From an uncultured Bacteroidota bacterium (GTDB lineage Bacteria > Bacteroidota > Bacteroidia > Chitinophagales > Chitinophagaceae), in contig CAIYUO010000058.1 in the NCBI GenBank assembly GCA_903929425.1, positions 51,368 to 115,367 of the forward strand: a stretch of 64,000 nucleotides of DNA. Direction: 5' to 3'. A model generated the notes under the pieces. That model ran no database searches. It saw only the letters and a program-made list of their open reading frames with translations, and was not told where the DNA came from. The position numbers and the translations under genes were made by a program. This document shows, in pieces, positions 26,783 through 35,969 of the stretch (the first letter of the stretch is position 1; every line of letters begins with the position of its first letter).

Positions 26783-29700
26783 CTACTTAATATAACGAAC
26801 TGGTTTAATCACAATATTTCCGTCAAGTCCTGATGGTTGTATTGGCCATGTTGAAGCATCAAAGCCTTTGTAGTTAATATTGACAAAATTAATTTCATGA
26901 TACTTGCGCCATGCTATATTATTCCTGTCCATATATGCAATTCTATTGGCCATTAAATTAGCCACTTCAATATCAATAGTATTATCCCCTTCCTTTAAGA
27001 ACTTACCAATATTTAATTGATAGGGAACACTCCATATATACCCAGCTTCTTTTCCATTCACTGTCACTTTTGCTGATTCGTATAATTTATCCAATCCTAA
27101 AATATAATCATCGGCATCTTTTTTACGAACCTTAAAATGTGTAGCGTAAGTGCCCGCACCCGAAAATGATTGCGTTAAGGAGTCGTTTGTGATATTTGTC
27201 CAAGGTTGTAAATGATCTAGCATTTTATCAGATGGAGTCAATGGACCACCATTTGAAAAATGCAAATTCCATTGACCACTTAATAAAATAGGCTCACTTG
27301 AATTTGTATAATACGGATAAGGTTTATCCTTAACCGTATTTAAGGAGGCTTTTACAAATAGGGTTTCGCCTGGTTGCAATTGAAGTTTAACCAATGTTGT
27401 ATTACCCTGTTTAGTATATTTTGCAACCCCCGTTTCGCCATTTAATGGATTCAATATTAATACTGAATTACAGCTAATATTCAATGCAATATCCTTGTCA
27501 ATTGTTTTTGAAGTATGATTTACGATATAATAATACTTGTCACCATTCACTTCTCTTCTAATAAATTTAAGGCCTAGGTCAGTTAAAGTTTCACGATTTA
27601 ATTGAATGTATTCCAAACCCTTTTCAACATTATTTGCAATTACAATACGACCACTTCCAACTAACGCTTCTTTGATGTCCTTATTTATAGTTGTAACGTT
27701 TAAACTTTTGATGAATACATTTAACTGCTCATTTACATTCCCTTGCAATTGTAATCCCGGCAACTGCATTGGAAAGTCTTGTAAAATCACCGTCATGCCT
27801 TTTGATGCTAAAGCAATTATGTTTTTAAAAGTTGACATGGGCATGTATTTACTTTTAGAGACAAGCAATACTTTATATTTAGCTCCCTTTTCTGAAATTT
27901 TTATTTCATGATTTTGCACCATTGCTTCTGCTAACATTTTATCAGAGGCGAAATCAATACTATAACCTATAGATTGAAGTGAACTTACATTTTTATAAAA
28001 TGGGGTGGGATGCAGCCATTCGTCAACATTGTGCACTTTAAAAGTCATGTCTAATCCCTTTTCATTAGACCATTGATCATACACTGGCCAGTAGGCAAGT
28101 ACCTCATTGTCGGCATTACCTAATTGCAAAATAGACTGACATCTTGTAACATAATCATTTAATCCACCAATATGAGGCCATAAACTATTGGTAGGAACAA
28201 AATTTACAGACGCATAAAACAACCAGCCCGGCCACGCTACATGGTAAGGACTATAGGTAGTGCCATGATAAAAAACATGATTTACGCCCGCCAAAAAGGT
28301 TTGTTCTAATTCAGGTTTACATTGACTCCATGATGTTTTGAAATGTTCGGTCAACCAGGTAAAAGTCTCACTTGAAACAAATGGTTTTCCCATAGTATGC
28401 GCAGCAGAAGAGGCGAATTTTAACATAATAGGGTCAGGATCTACATTTCTAACATCTGCAGCATCTCGACGAATACCAGGTATATCAAACTTGCTGCTTC
28501 CAAATGTTTCAATTTCGGGAATATCAACGGCTGCATATAAGTCTAATATATTACCTGGAGAACCATGTGATTCATTGGTATTTTTGGATTGCTTGTTATT
28601 TGCCCACTTTGTAAATTGATTGGCAAAATTTTGTAATAACAAATCGTTTATCGTTTCCCGATAATCGCATTTTATTTTTGATGTAATGGAATCGGAAACA
28701 TTGTTAACTAAATATTTTAAATAGGGTCGTAAATCATAGCCTCTTAACAATTTAAAATCATCAAAGAAATTAGGCGTCCAATCAGCATCAAAAACTTCAT
28801 AACTATCATTATAAAAAGAACGTACTCCATGATTACTATTTCCAAATGCAGTATCAAATGTTTTAAAATAGTTTGTCACTGCGTTTGCTGAAAAGTGATC
28901 TAACACCCACCCTTCTCCCCCATAAGCAGCACGTTTTACTTTTTGTCCAGTTTTGCCAATGAACGCAGCATATATGTCCCAATTGCCTTTAACATCTGGC
29001 CAACTTAATTGACCATCCATCCCCACTTTGTTGGTTATATCTAACACATTCCCTATTGAATCATATGCCATAACAGTGGACAAATAACTGCCTAGCACAA
29101 TAGCTTGGTTTTTGTCTTTATATAAAATTTTATCGTTAAACGGTTGCGATGCATTGATACGATATGGTTGTACAATTAATTTCGTTGCAGCTTCCTCCCT
29201 TTTTACTTGAGCTCCACCAATTGGCCAACCTGTTCCTACGGAAATATCAATGCCCATATGAAGTTTCGACGCTTTTTGTGTTGTATAGTCCAATACCGAC
29301 ATCCAATTTGGACTGAGGTAATTAATATATTTATCTTCAAAACCAATGGCACCATATATTGGAACGACAGCTGCTCCACCAAAACCAGCTTTGTTTAAGA
29401 ATGTTAATTGTTGGTCTAATCCTTCTTTATCAACTGCACTTCCCATCCACCACCATCTCGTCCAAGGTTTAGCCTCCTTATTTACTATTGGCCATTGCGT
29501 TATTTTAAATTGTGGATCTTTTTTTATTTCAACTGCATACACATTATCGGTCCCTTCAAAATTGGCCCTAAAAATTATCCACTTTCCGTCAGGGCTAAAA
29601 TGCACATTTGGTTCTAAGCGATAGTTTTGATGTTGCATGTTTACCAATCGCTCACTTTGTAAACTATCACCTGTTGGTTTAAAATAATAAATCCATTGTC

Positions 29701-30760
29701 CATCTTTTGCCCTGGCAACTTGGCCAGGATCTCCACCATCACCACAAAATTGATTCAAGTCATCTGAGATATTAAAGTGAATACTCCACTCATCTCTTTT
29801 CAATTTATACTTAACTTCTTTACCGGTTTCAACATGAGTGCCTGCAACAAAAAAGTTTTCTCCTTTAGGTTGTTGTAAATCAAACCAAATGGTCTTACCG
29901 TCAGGCGCAAACCATTCATGACCTGCAATTTCCATATCCATTGTGCGCTTGTGCATTAACTTAACCTCCTTGGTGTTAATATTAATATGCCATATCCTAT
30001 CCAATTTATGCCAAGGACCTTCATGACAAAACATTAATAAATTAGGTTGTGTTGGTGAAAATTGAACATGTCCAAGCCAAGTGGGTTCCGTATGAATTAC
30101 TTCAAGTTTGCCTGTTTTAATATTGATGGTAAATAAATCATTAGGTTCATGTGCGTCAAAAATTCGATCAAAAAAATCTTTCTTATCTGGATATTTTTTT
30201 CCAATCGCAATTTGTGCATCGCTTGCTTTTGAACCTGCTAGCATCGTTTCATCTGAATTCACTGTTGCAATATATCCTTTGTAATTTGCTGGAAAAACAA
30301 ATAACAATTTTGATTTTTTAGTTTTCAAGTTGGCAACAAATACACTGTCATTGTATTGGTAATATAAATTTTGGTATTTCTTGCCTACAATTTCTCCAGT
30401 AATTCCTTTTTCAGCATATGTTACTTGCTCAATGGCAAGACTTTTTAAATTAACTGTAAAAGCATTTCTTAAAGACTGCTCGATTCCAAAAAAAATCATT
30501 TTAGATTCTTTTGTAACTGGGTCAATGATAAAAGGGTTATTGTGAAAATAAAAACTAATGTTATTGCCTGCTCTTCGAGTTAGTTTAACAATTTTATGTC
30601 CCGTACGATTATCAATCCATTCATTAGGCATGGTACCATTGCCTGTCTCTAAAACAGGAATTTTTGAATTCAATGGCGATAAATTATTTTGTGCAAATGA
30701 CTTTAAAGAGAAGATGGCTAACAATAAAATAAAATTCAACCTTAAACATAATTTACACAT
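26783..30760 (-). CDS. Fused PL22 oligogalacturonide lyase - GH106 alpha-L-rhamnosidase
   Basis: One uninterrupted 1325-residue frame joins two enzymes. The longest frame starts at a TTG (30769); the ATG at 30760 begins the signal peptide (MCKLCLRLNFILLLAIFSLKSFAQ). Residues about 25-430 are a PL22 beta-propeller with its usual metal-site histidine segments: 'MFCHEGPWHKLDRIWH', 'EWSIHFNISDD' and 'YRLEPNVHFSPDGKW'. Residues about 430-1325 match GH106: 'KPWTRWWWMGSAVDKEG', 'GFGGAAVVPIYG', 'MGIDISVGTGWPIGG', a central 'SFYNDSYEVFDADWTPNFF' and a C-terminal GH2-like sandwich ('GKEAGYIWSVPYQLNIG'). It should cleave unsaturated or oligogalacturonide bonds and remove rhamnose from the same fragment. 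It follows the rhamnose kinase gene and precedes two CE12 esterases. Confidence 0.9.
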   Translation of the reverse strand: MCKLCLRLNFILLLAIFSLKSFAQNNLSPLNSKIPVLETGNGTMPNEWIDNRTGHKIVKLTRRAGNNISFYFHNNPFIIDPVTKESKMIFFGIEQSLRNAFTVNLKSLAIEQVTYAEKGITGEIVGKKYQNLYYQYNDSVFVANLKTKKSKLLFVFPANYKGYIATVNSDETMLAGSKASDAQIAIGKKYPDKKDFFDRIFDAHEPNDLFTINIKTGKLEVIHTEPTWLGHVQFSPTQPNLLMFCHEGPWHKLDRIWHININTKEVKLMHKRTMDMEIAGHEWFAPDGKTIWFDLQQPKGENFFVAGTHVETGKEVKYKLKRDEWSIHFNISDDLNQFCGDGGDPGQVARAKDGQWIYYFKPTGDSLQSERLVNMQHQNYRLEPNVHFSPDGKWIIFRANFEGTDNVYAVEIKKDPQFKITQWPIVNKEAKPWTRWWWMGSAVDKEGLDQQLTFLNKAGFGGAAVVPIYGAIGFEDKYINYLSPNWMSVLDYTTQKASKLHMGIDISVGTGWPIGGAQVKREEAATKLIVQPYRINASQPFNDKILYKDKNQAIVLGSYLSTVMAYDSIGNVLDITNKVGMDGQLSWPDVKGNWDIYAAFIGKTGQKVKRAAYGGEGWVLDHFSANAVTNYFKTFDTAFGNSNHGVRSFYNDSYEVFDADWTPNFFDDFKLLRGYDLRPYLKYLVNNVSDSITSKIKCDYRETINDLLLQNFANQFTKWANNKQSKNTNESHGSPGNILDLYAAVDIPEIETFGSSKFDIPGIRRDAADVRNVDPDPIMLKFASSAAHTMGKPFVSSETFTWLTEHFKTSWSQCKPELEQTFLAGVNHVFYHGTTYSPYHVAWPGWLFYASVNFVPTNSLWPHIGGLNDYVTRCQSILQLGNADNEVLAYWPVYDQWSNEKGLDMTFKVHNVDEWLHPTPFYKNVSSLQSIGYSIDFASDKMLAEAMVQNHEIKISEKGAKYKVLLVSKSKYMPMSTFKNIIALASKGMTVILQDFPMQLPGLQLQGNVNEQLNVFIKSLNVTTINKDIKEALVGSGRIVIANNVEKGLEYIQLNRETLTDLGLKFIRREVNGDKYYYIVNHTSKTIDKDIALNISCNSVLILNPLNGETGVAKYTKQGNTTLVKLQLQPGETLFVKASLNTVKDKPYPYYTNSSEPILLSGQWNLHFSNGGPLTPSDKMLDHLQPWTNITNDSLTQSFSGAGTYATHFKVRKKDADDYILGLDKLYESAKVTVNGKEAGYIWSVPYQLNIGKFLKEGDNTIDIEVANLMANRIAYMDRNNIAWRKYHEINFVNINYKGFDASTWPIQPSGLDGNIVIKPVRYIK

Positions 30761-30770
30761 AGTATCCAAT

Positions 30771-32138
30771 TTATGGTTTGATAGCTTGATATGCCTTTAA
30801 AGAAATTAATGAAGTAGGTAATGCTTTTGTATTCCAGGCTTCATGGATGACCATGGCCGCTCCCCTTGAAGAACTTTGAGGTAATAAAGCTGCAAATATT
30901 TGCAATGATGGAAATACATAAGCCAATAAACTCATGTAAATCGCATTATTACTAAAACCTCCGTCGACAAAAATGGTTTTAATTTCTTGATTTAAAATTA
31001 AAGAAGTAGAAAAATATTGTTGCTTTATGATATCCAATATAAAATCATGATAAGCTGCGTCATAATGAGCATAATTATTCAAATCCTTTGTTGAAAAGGA
31101 AGAAGGATTGACACCAACTGGGATAACTGTATCCAAATCGCCTAAATTGGATTGATTAATTAAGCTAAAATCAAATAATATTGATTTATAATAATCTAGT
31201 GGCTTGTTAAAATGTTTTGCCAATTTAACGATTACCTGCTCATGTTCATATCCTGCAAATAATCTTGCAGCTTTTACTGGCTTTCCAGTATATCCCATAT
31301 AACATAAACAATCATTTTCTAATTGATGGTGTGTTAATGGTGTGTCATTAAATGGATTCAAACTTATACACCAGGTACCGGTAGAAATTAAAATGAAGGG
31401 CTCTTGAAAATATTTTAAATAGGGAATTAGAGCTGCACTACTATCATGCAAACCAATACCAACATGTATATGCTTGTGATTGAAGTTTGCATTTTTTGTT
31501 AGATTAGAAGCCGTAATTTTCGCTAAATACTGATCCATGCCTTCCTGAATTACCCACTCATGGTATGTTTGTTTTTTATAATCCCATAAAGCGGTATGAC
31601 ATCCGATACTTGTGATATCAGTAGCGGCATATTTTGTAAACAAAAAACTAATGTATTGTGGCAGGTGCATAATTGCCGTTACTTTTTCAAACAGTTCAGG
31701 TTGTTCTTGCTTGAAACGATAAAGCTGCAAACCTGAATTTAAACTTCCTAATTTTGGTGAAGCCGTATGTATATAAAAATCGCCTTCTTTGTTGTATTTT
31801 TCTTCAAAAGCTAATTGAAGTTTTTCGGGATAACCTTTTAAATAATTATATAATGGCGTTAATGGATTACCATCCTTGTCAACATACATAAAACTTGCGC
31901 CATAGGCCGAAAAATTAATGGCTTTAATATCGAAATCGGTATGATCAATAACATATTGTATGCTCTCTAAAGCCCATTTTGTTAATGCGATGATGTCCTC
32001 GCAAACTTCCCCATCCTCATCCAATGTTTCATTAAGTAATTGCGATTGTTCAAAAACAACTTCGTATTGCTCATTAAACAACAAGCATTTTTTATTGGTC
32101 TTACCAATATCCAATATAGCAATTACGGGTACAGGCAT
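30771..32138 (-). CDS. rhaB: Rhamnulokinase-type FGGY carbohydrate kinase
   Basis: This 455-residue cytoplasmic kinase should phosphorylate L-rhamnulose to L-rhamnulose-1-phosphate. The FGGY phosphate-1 loop is 'IAILDIGKTNKKCLLF', 'HDSSAALIPYL' lies in the first domain's substrate side, and 'ISTGTWCISLNPF' and 'IFVDGGFSNNAIYMSLLA' are the adenosine and nucleotide motifs. 'INFSAYGASFMYVD' is typical of the Bacteroidota rhamnose/fucose kinases. Its stop lies 10 bases before the ATG of the fusion enzyme, and it follows the isomerase gene by 14 bases. A fuculokinase role is possible in principle; rhamnose is favoured by every neighbour. Confidence 0.9.
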   Translation of the reverse strand: MPVPVIAILDIGKTNKKCLLFNEQYEVVFEQSQLLNETLDEDGEVCEDIIALTKWALESIQYVIDHTDFDIKAINFSAYGASFMYVDKDGNPLTPLYNYLKGYPEKLQLAFEEKYNKEGDFYIHTASPKLGSLNSGLQLYRFKQEQPELFEKVTAIMHLPQYISFLFTKYAATDITSIGCHTALWDYKKQTYHEWVIQEGMDQYLAKITASNLTKNANFNHKHIHVGIGLHDSSAALIPYLKYFQEPFILISTGTWCISLNPFNDTPLTHHQLENDCLCYMGYTGKPVKAARLFAGYEHEQVIVKLAKHFNKPLDYYKSILFDFSLINQSNLGDLDTVIPVGVNPSSFSTKDLNNYAHYDAAYHDFILDIIKQQYFSTSLILNQEIKTIFVDGGFSNNAIYMSLLAYVFPSLQIFAALLPQSSSRGAAMVIHEAWNTKALPTSLISLKAYQAIKP

Positions 32139-32152
32139 ATTTAAATCGTAAA

Positions 32153-33427
32153 TTATAATCCTGTGGCGAAGGATTTTTCACCTCTTGTTTTAATTAGCTT
32201 AGCTCTTACATCTGCAGCTCTAAACAAATGCAGTGGATCTAAAGCAGCACCTGCTCTTATTCTTGCTTCTGCAACAATTGTTCTCACATCAGTTCTAAAG
32301 GCAGCTTGTAAAATTTCCTGACATTTTACCGTATCTAAGTTTAATTGAGCTTCTTTTAAAGCCTTAACATCAACTAACAATGCTTGTGCATATGCGATTT
32401 TAATGGCTTCCACAGATTGCAATAAATCTTCTAATGGATCTTTCACATTATGGCTTGCATCAATCATCCAACCTAGATCCTTCGCATGGTTCATGCTTCT
32501 GGCATCCATACCTTCCACTAATTCATTGAAAATTAAAAATAATTTATAAGGATCAATGCTTCCAACGGTTAAATCATCATCGCCGTATTTAGAATCATTG
32601 AAGTGAAAGCCTCCTAACTTTTGCTCATTTAAAAGCAATGCTACAATTTGTTGAATATTAGCATTGGGTAAATGATGTCCTAAGTCAACTAATGTGTATG
32701 CTTTTTTTCCCAGCTTAGTTGCATACAATAAAGATTGACCCCAGTCTCCAACTGTCATTGAATAAAAATTAGGCTCAAATGCTTTGTATTCAATAAACAT
32801 TTTCCAATTATCCGGCAAGGCTTTATAAATTTCTTCTAAACCTTGTAAAGTATTATTAAATGCATTCCTGAAATTCAATTGTCCTGGAAAAGATGACCCG
32901 TCAGCTAGCCAAACTGTCAATGAATCAGAACCTAAGTCGATACCATGTTGTATCACCTCTATATTGTGGTCAATGGCTTGTTGGCGTGTGTTTTTACTTA
33001 CATGCTGTAATGATCCAAACTTATAACTATGTTTTTGATTTGGTTGATCCTGAAAAGTGTTGGAATTCATGGCATCAAACTTTAACCCATAGTCAGCAGC
33101 CAAATTTTTAATTGCCTTAGGATTTGCAGGAATATCCCATGGGATATGTAATGAAATAGCCCCACTCGATTTATTTAAAGCATGCATCAAACCAATGTCT
33201 TCCATTTTTTCTTCCAAATTCCGCGGCTCTCCACCACCTGCAAATCGGCCAAATCTTGTACCACCCGTGCCTAAAGCCCATGAGGGAATAGCAATTTGAA
33301 AGGCTACTAATTTTTCAATGATTGCTTCAACACCAACCATTTCCTCTTTTAATAGCGCATACTTTTTTTGATGCTTTACCATTAAGTCAGCATTATGACT
33401 TTCAATTATTTTTTTATCAACTAACAT
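32153..33427 (-). CDS. rhaI: L-rhamnose isomerase, catabolic sugar-isomerase type
   Basis: This 424-residue TIM-barrel enzyme should interconvert L-rhamnose and L-rhamnulose in the cytoplasm. It is of the type found in Pseudomonas stutzeri and Bacteroidota rather than the E. coli RhaA. Characteristic stretches are 'IPSWALGTGGTRFGRF', 'LHIPWDIPANPKAIK', 'MFIEYKAFEPNFYSM' with a metal-binding Glu, 'TLVDLGHHLPNANIQ' and 'GGFHFNDSKYGDDDL', where the His/Asp residues bind the divalent metal. 'MIDASHNVKDPLED' completes the site. Length is normal. It is preceded by the mutarotase and followed by the kinase in pathway order. Confidence 0.92.
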   Translation of the reverse strand: MLVDKKIIESHNADLMVKHQKKYALLKEEMVGVEAIIEKLVAFQIAIPSWALGTGGTRFGRFAGGGEPRNLEEKMEDIGLMHALNKSSGAISLHIPWDIPANPKAIKNLAADYGLKFDAMNSNTFQDQPNQKHSYKFGSLQHVSKNTRQQAIDHNIEVIQHGIDLGSDSLTVWLADGSSFPGQLNFRNAFNNTLQGLEEIYKALPDNWKMFIEYKAFEPNFYSMTVGDWGQSLLYATKLGKKAYTLVDLGHHLPNANIQQIVALLLNEQKLGGFHFNDSKYGDDDLTVGSIDPYKLFLIFNELVEGMDARSMNHAKDLGWMIDASHNVKDPLEDLLQSVEAIKIAYAQALLVDVKALKEAQLNLDTVKCQEILQAAFRTDVRTIVAEARIRAGAALDPLHLFRAADVRAKLIKTRGEKSFATGL

Positions 33428-33472
33428 AATTCATTTATTTAAAACCCTTAGGTACGGTATATAATTATTTCC

Positions 33473-33787
33473 TTAAGGTAAATAAAACACTTCTGATAGT
33501 GAAATATTTACAGGAGAATTATCAGGATTCGTTTCCATGATGTCCTGCATGTGACTCCACCACTTTTTCATAATAGGCTGTGATGGTAAACTTTCGAGCG
33601 CTACCGTATCATGAATCTTGAAATAAGCGAATAAAATAAGCGTTTCCGCATCAAAGAAAATGGAATACTCACTAATGCCCGTGTCACTTAATAATTTCAC
33701 CAGTTCAGGCCATATTTCGTCATGTCTTTTTTTATATTCTTGTTCAAAACCTTTTTTCAAAAACATTTTAGATCCTATTCTTTTCAT
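33473..33787 (-). CDS. rhaM: L-rhamnose mutarotase
   Basis: This 104-residue protein belongs to the dimeric alpha/beta-barrel RhaM family, which interconverts the alpha and beta anomers of L-rhamnose so the isomerase and transporter are not limited by slow spontaneous mutarotation. The N-terminus 'MFLKKGFEQEYKKRHDEIWP' contains the conserved catalytic His and Trp region, followed by 'YSIFFDAETLILFAYFKI'. The C-terminal 'MKKWWSHMQDIMETNPDNSP' is the family's closing helix and loop. It has no signal peptide. The gene sits between the aldolase/dehydrogenase and the isomerase. Confidence 0.93.
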   Translation of the reverse strand: MKRIGSKMFLKKGFEQEYKKRHDEIWPELVKLLSDTGISEYSIFFDAETLILFAYFKIHDTVALESLPSQPIMKKWWSHMQDIMETNPDNSPVNISLSEVFYLP

Positions 33788-33837
33788 AACACCTGATTTT
33801 CTGTTTTAAAAATGCTTTATCCATTTGTCAAATATTA

Positions 33838-35958
33838 TTATCTAACAAATGCAGCTGCTACTCCTCCGTCAACATTTAAAACCCCTCCAGTCGTTTTGCT
33901 TAATAAGCCGCCAACAAAAGCATAACAAGCATTTGCAATATCTTCTGGCAAAATAATTTCATTTAATAAAGTACGTCCTGCATAATAAGCAGGCAATTCT
34001 TCCACTTTAATTCCGTAAGCTTTTGCTCGGCCTTCCGCCCATCCTCCACTCCATATATTACTGCCTGCAATCACCGCATCGGGATTCACTACATTCACTC
34101 GAATTTTATCCTTTCCTAACTCAGCTGCATTTAATCGACTCAAATGAAATTGAGCTGCTTTTGCTGAACCATAACCAGCGTTATTAGGGCCACTAACTAA
34201 TGCATTTTTACTTACAATATTGATAATATCACCACCCATATTTTGCTTACGCATTATTCCAACTGCATTTTGTGTTACCAACATTTGTCCCTTCACTAAA
34301 ACATCATACAATAAATCCCAATCTTGAATGGTATGATCTTCAATTGTTTTTGAGATAGATAAACCTGCATTATTTACAATTAAATCCAATCCGCCAAAAC
34401 GCAATGCTGCTTCTTTAGCGGTTGCTTGAATTGTTTCAGCGCTGGTAACATCCAATATGCTTGAAGCAACAACATCCTTTCCAAATAAGGCTATAAATTC
34501 TTGTTTTGCTTCTTCTAATCGCTCGGCATTATTATCGGATAATAAAACGCATGCACCTTCACTCGCAAATTTCTTAGCAATGGCTTTGCCAATACCACCG
34601 CCACTTCCAGTGACTAAGGCAACTCGACCACTTAATGCTTTTGGCTTTGGCATTCTTTGCAATTTAGCTTCCTCTAATAACCAATATTCAATATTAAAGG
34701 CTTCTTGTCTTGGCAATGAAGTGTAGGAAGAAATGGCTTCAGCCCCTTTCATTACATTGATTGCATTAATATAAAATTCAGCAGCTACCCTTGCAGTTTG
34801 CTTGTCCTTTGCAAAACTAAACATACCAACGCCTGGATACAATATGATCACCGGATTCGCATCACGCATAGCAGGACTATTAGCATGTTTGCATTTATAA
34901 TAATAGTCGGTATACATTTGACGATAAGCAACAAATAAAGGCTCGATTTTTTGTTTGATGGAAGCGATATCAGCTAAATCATCAGCAGCTCCCAAGTTTA
35001 AAACCAATGGTGAAATTTTAGTTCTCAAAAAATGATCAGGACAGCTTGTACCCAAAGGGGCTAAACGAGCTAAGTCATTTGAATTGATAAATTCTAAAAC
35101 ACGCGCATCGTCCGTAAAATGACCAATCATTTTTGTTTGAGCCGAACAAAAGCCTCTTAAAATAGGCGCTAATGCCGCTGCTTGAGATAATCGTTTTTCT
35201 GCATCCAATGATTGTATTTTTTGACCCGCAAAAACGGTTGATTGTTTTGCAATATTTTCTTGCAAGTATTCCGCACATTTTTCAATTACTTCTAAAGTGT
35301 TGATATAGCTTTCATAAGCGGTGTCTCCCCATGTAAATAAACCATGTGAACCTAACATGATACCTATAATGCCAGGGTTATTATCCAAGCATTGTTTTAA
35401 TTGTAATCCTAAATCAAACCCCGGCTTTTGCCAAGGCACCCAACCAATTTTTCCGCCAAATAATTCCTTGGTAATTTTTTTACCATCCTTACTTGCGGCA
35501 ATCGCAATCGCAGCATCAGGATGTAAATGATCAATATGTTTGAACGGCAAAAAACCATGTAAAGGGGTATCAATACTTGGCGCTTTTGATGCTAAATCAT
35601 AAATACAATGATTAAACAACTCCACCATTTCGTCCTCATGCGCTAACCCACGATAAACATTTTTTAAACTTCTTAAGCGGTCAACATATAATGCAGCCAA
35701 GCCATTTCTTTGCATGGTCCCTAAATCACCACCACTTCCCTTTACCCACATTACTTCTACCTCCGCTCCCGTTAAAGGATCCTTTGTCATCGCTTTGCAG
35801 GATGTATTACCTCCACCATAGTTTGTTAATCGCAAATCGGCTCCTAATAAATTAGAGCGATAAACCAACAAGGCCACTTCGTCACCTGTCATGGTCGCCG
35901 CTTTTTGCTTATCCCACAAATAACTTACATGCTTGTACTTTGTCTCTAAATTTTTCAT
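33838..35958 (-). CDS. Bifunctional rhamnulose-1-phosphate aldolase / lactaldehyde dehydrogenase (aldolase-SDR fusion)
   Basis: This 706-residue protein has an N-terminal class II aldolase/adducin domain (about residues 1-430) with 'TNYGGGNTSCKA', 'VKGSGGDLGTM' and zinc ligands in 'DHLHPDAAIAIAASK' and 'GLFTWGDTAYES', and a C-terminal SDR domain from about residue 440 with 'VALVTGSGGGIGKAIA', 'VNNAGLSISK' and 'GYGSAKAAQFHLS'. It splits L-rhamnulose-1-phosphate into DHAP and L-lactaldehyde and oxidises the aldehyde to lactate, as described for RhaEW-type proteins. Fusion of this kind is common in Bacteroidota and Bacilli. It lies 11 bases after rhaT. Confidence 0.93.
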   Translation of the reverse strand: MKNLETKYKHVSYLWDKQKAATMTGDEVALLVYRSNLLGADLRLTNYGGGNTSCKAMTKDPLTGAEVEVMWVKGSGGDLGTMQRNGLAALYVDRLRSLKNVYRGLAHEDEMVELFNHCIYDLASKAPSIDTPLHGFLPFKHIDHLHPDAAIAIAASKDGKKITKELFGGKIGWVPWQKPGFDLGLQLKQCLDNNPGIIGIMLGSHGLFTWGDTAYESYINTLEVIEKCAEYLQENIAKQSTVFAGQKIQSLDAEKRLSQAAALAPILRGFCSAQTKMIGHFTDDARVLEFINSNDLARLAPLGTSCPDHFLRTKISPLVLNLGAADDLADIASIKQKIEPLFVAYRQMYTDYYYKCKHANSPAMRDANPVIILYPGVGMFSFAKDKQTARVAAEFYINAINVMKGAEAISSYTSLPRQEAFNIEYWLLEEAKLQRMPKPKALSGRVALVTGSGGGIGKAIAKKFASEGACVLLSDNNAERLEEAKQEFIALFGKDVVASSILDVTSAETIQATAKEAALRFGGLDLIVNNAGLSISKTIEDHTIQDWDLLYDVLVKGQMLVTQNAVGIMRKQNMGGDIINIVSKNALVSGPNNAGYGSAKAAQFHLSRLNAAELGKDKIRVNVVNPDAVIAGSNIWSGGWAEGRAKAYGIKVEELPAYYAGRTLLNEIILPEDIANACYAFVGGLLSKTTGGVLNVDGGVAAAFVR

Positions 35959-35969
35959 TCCTTTTTTTA

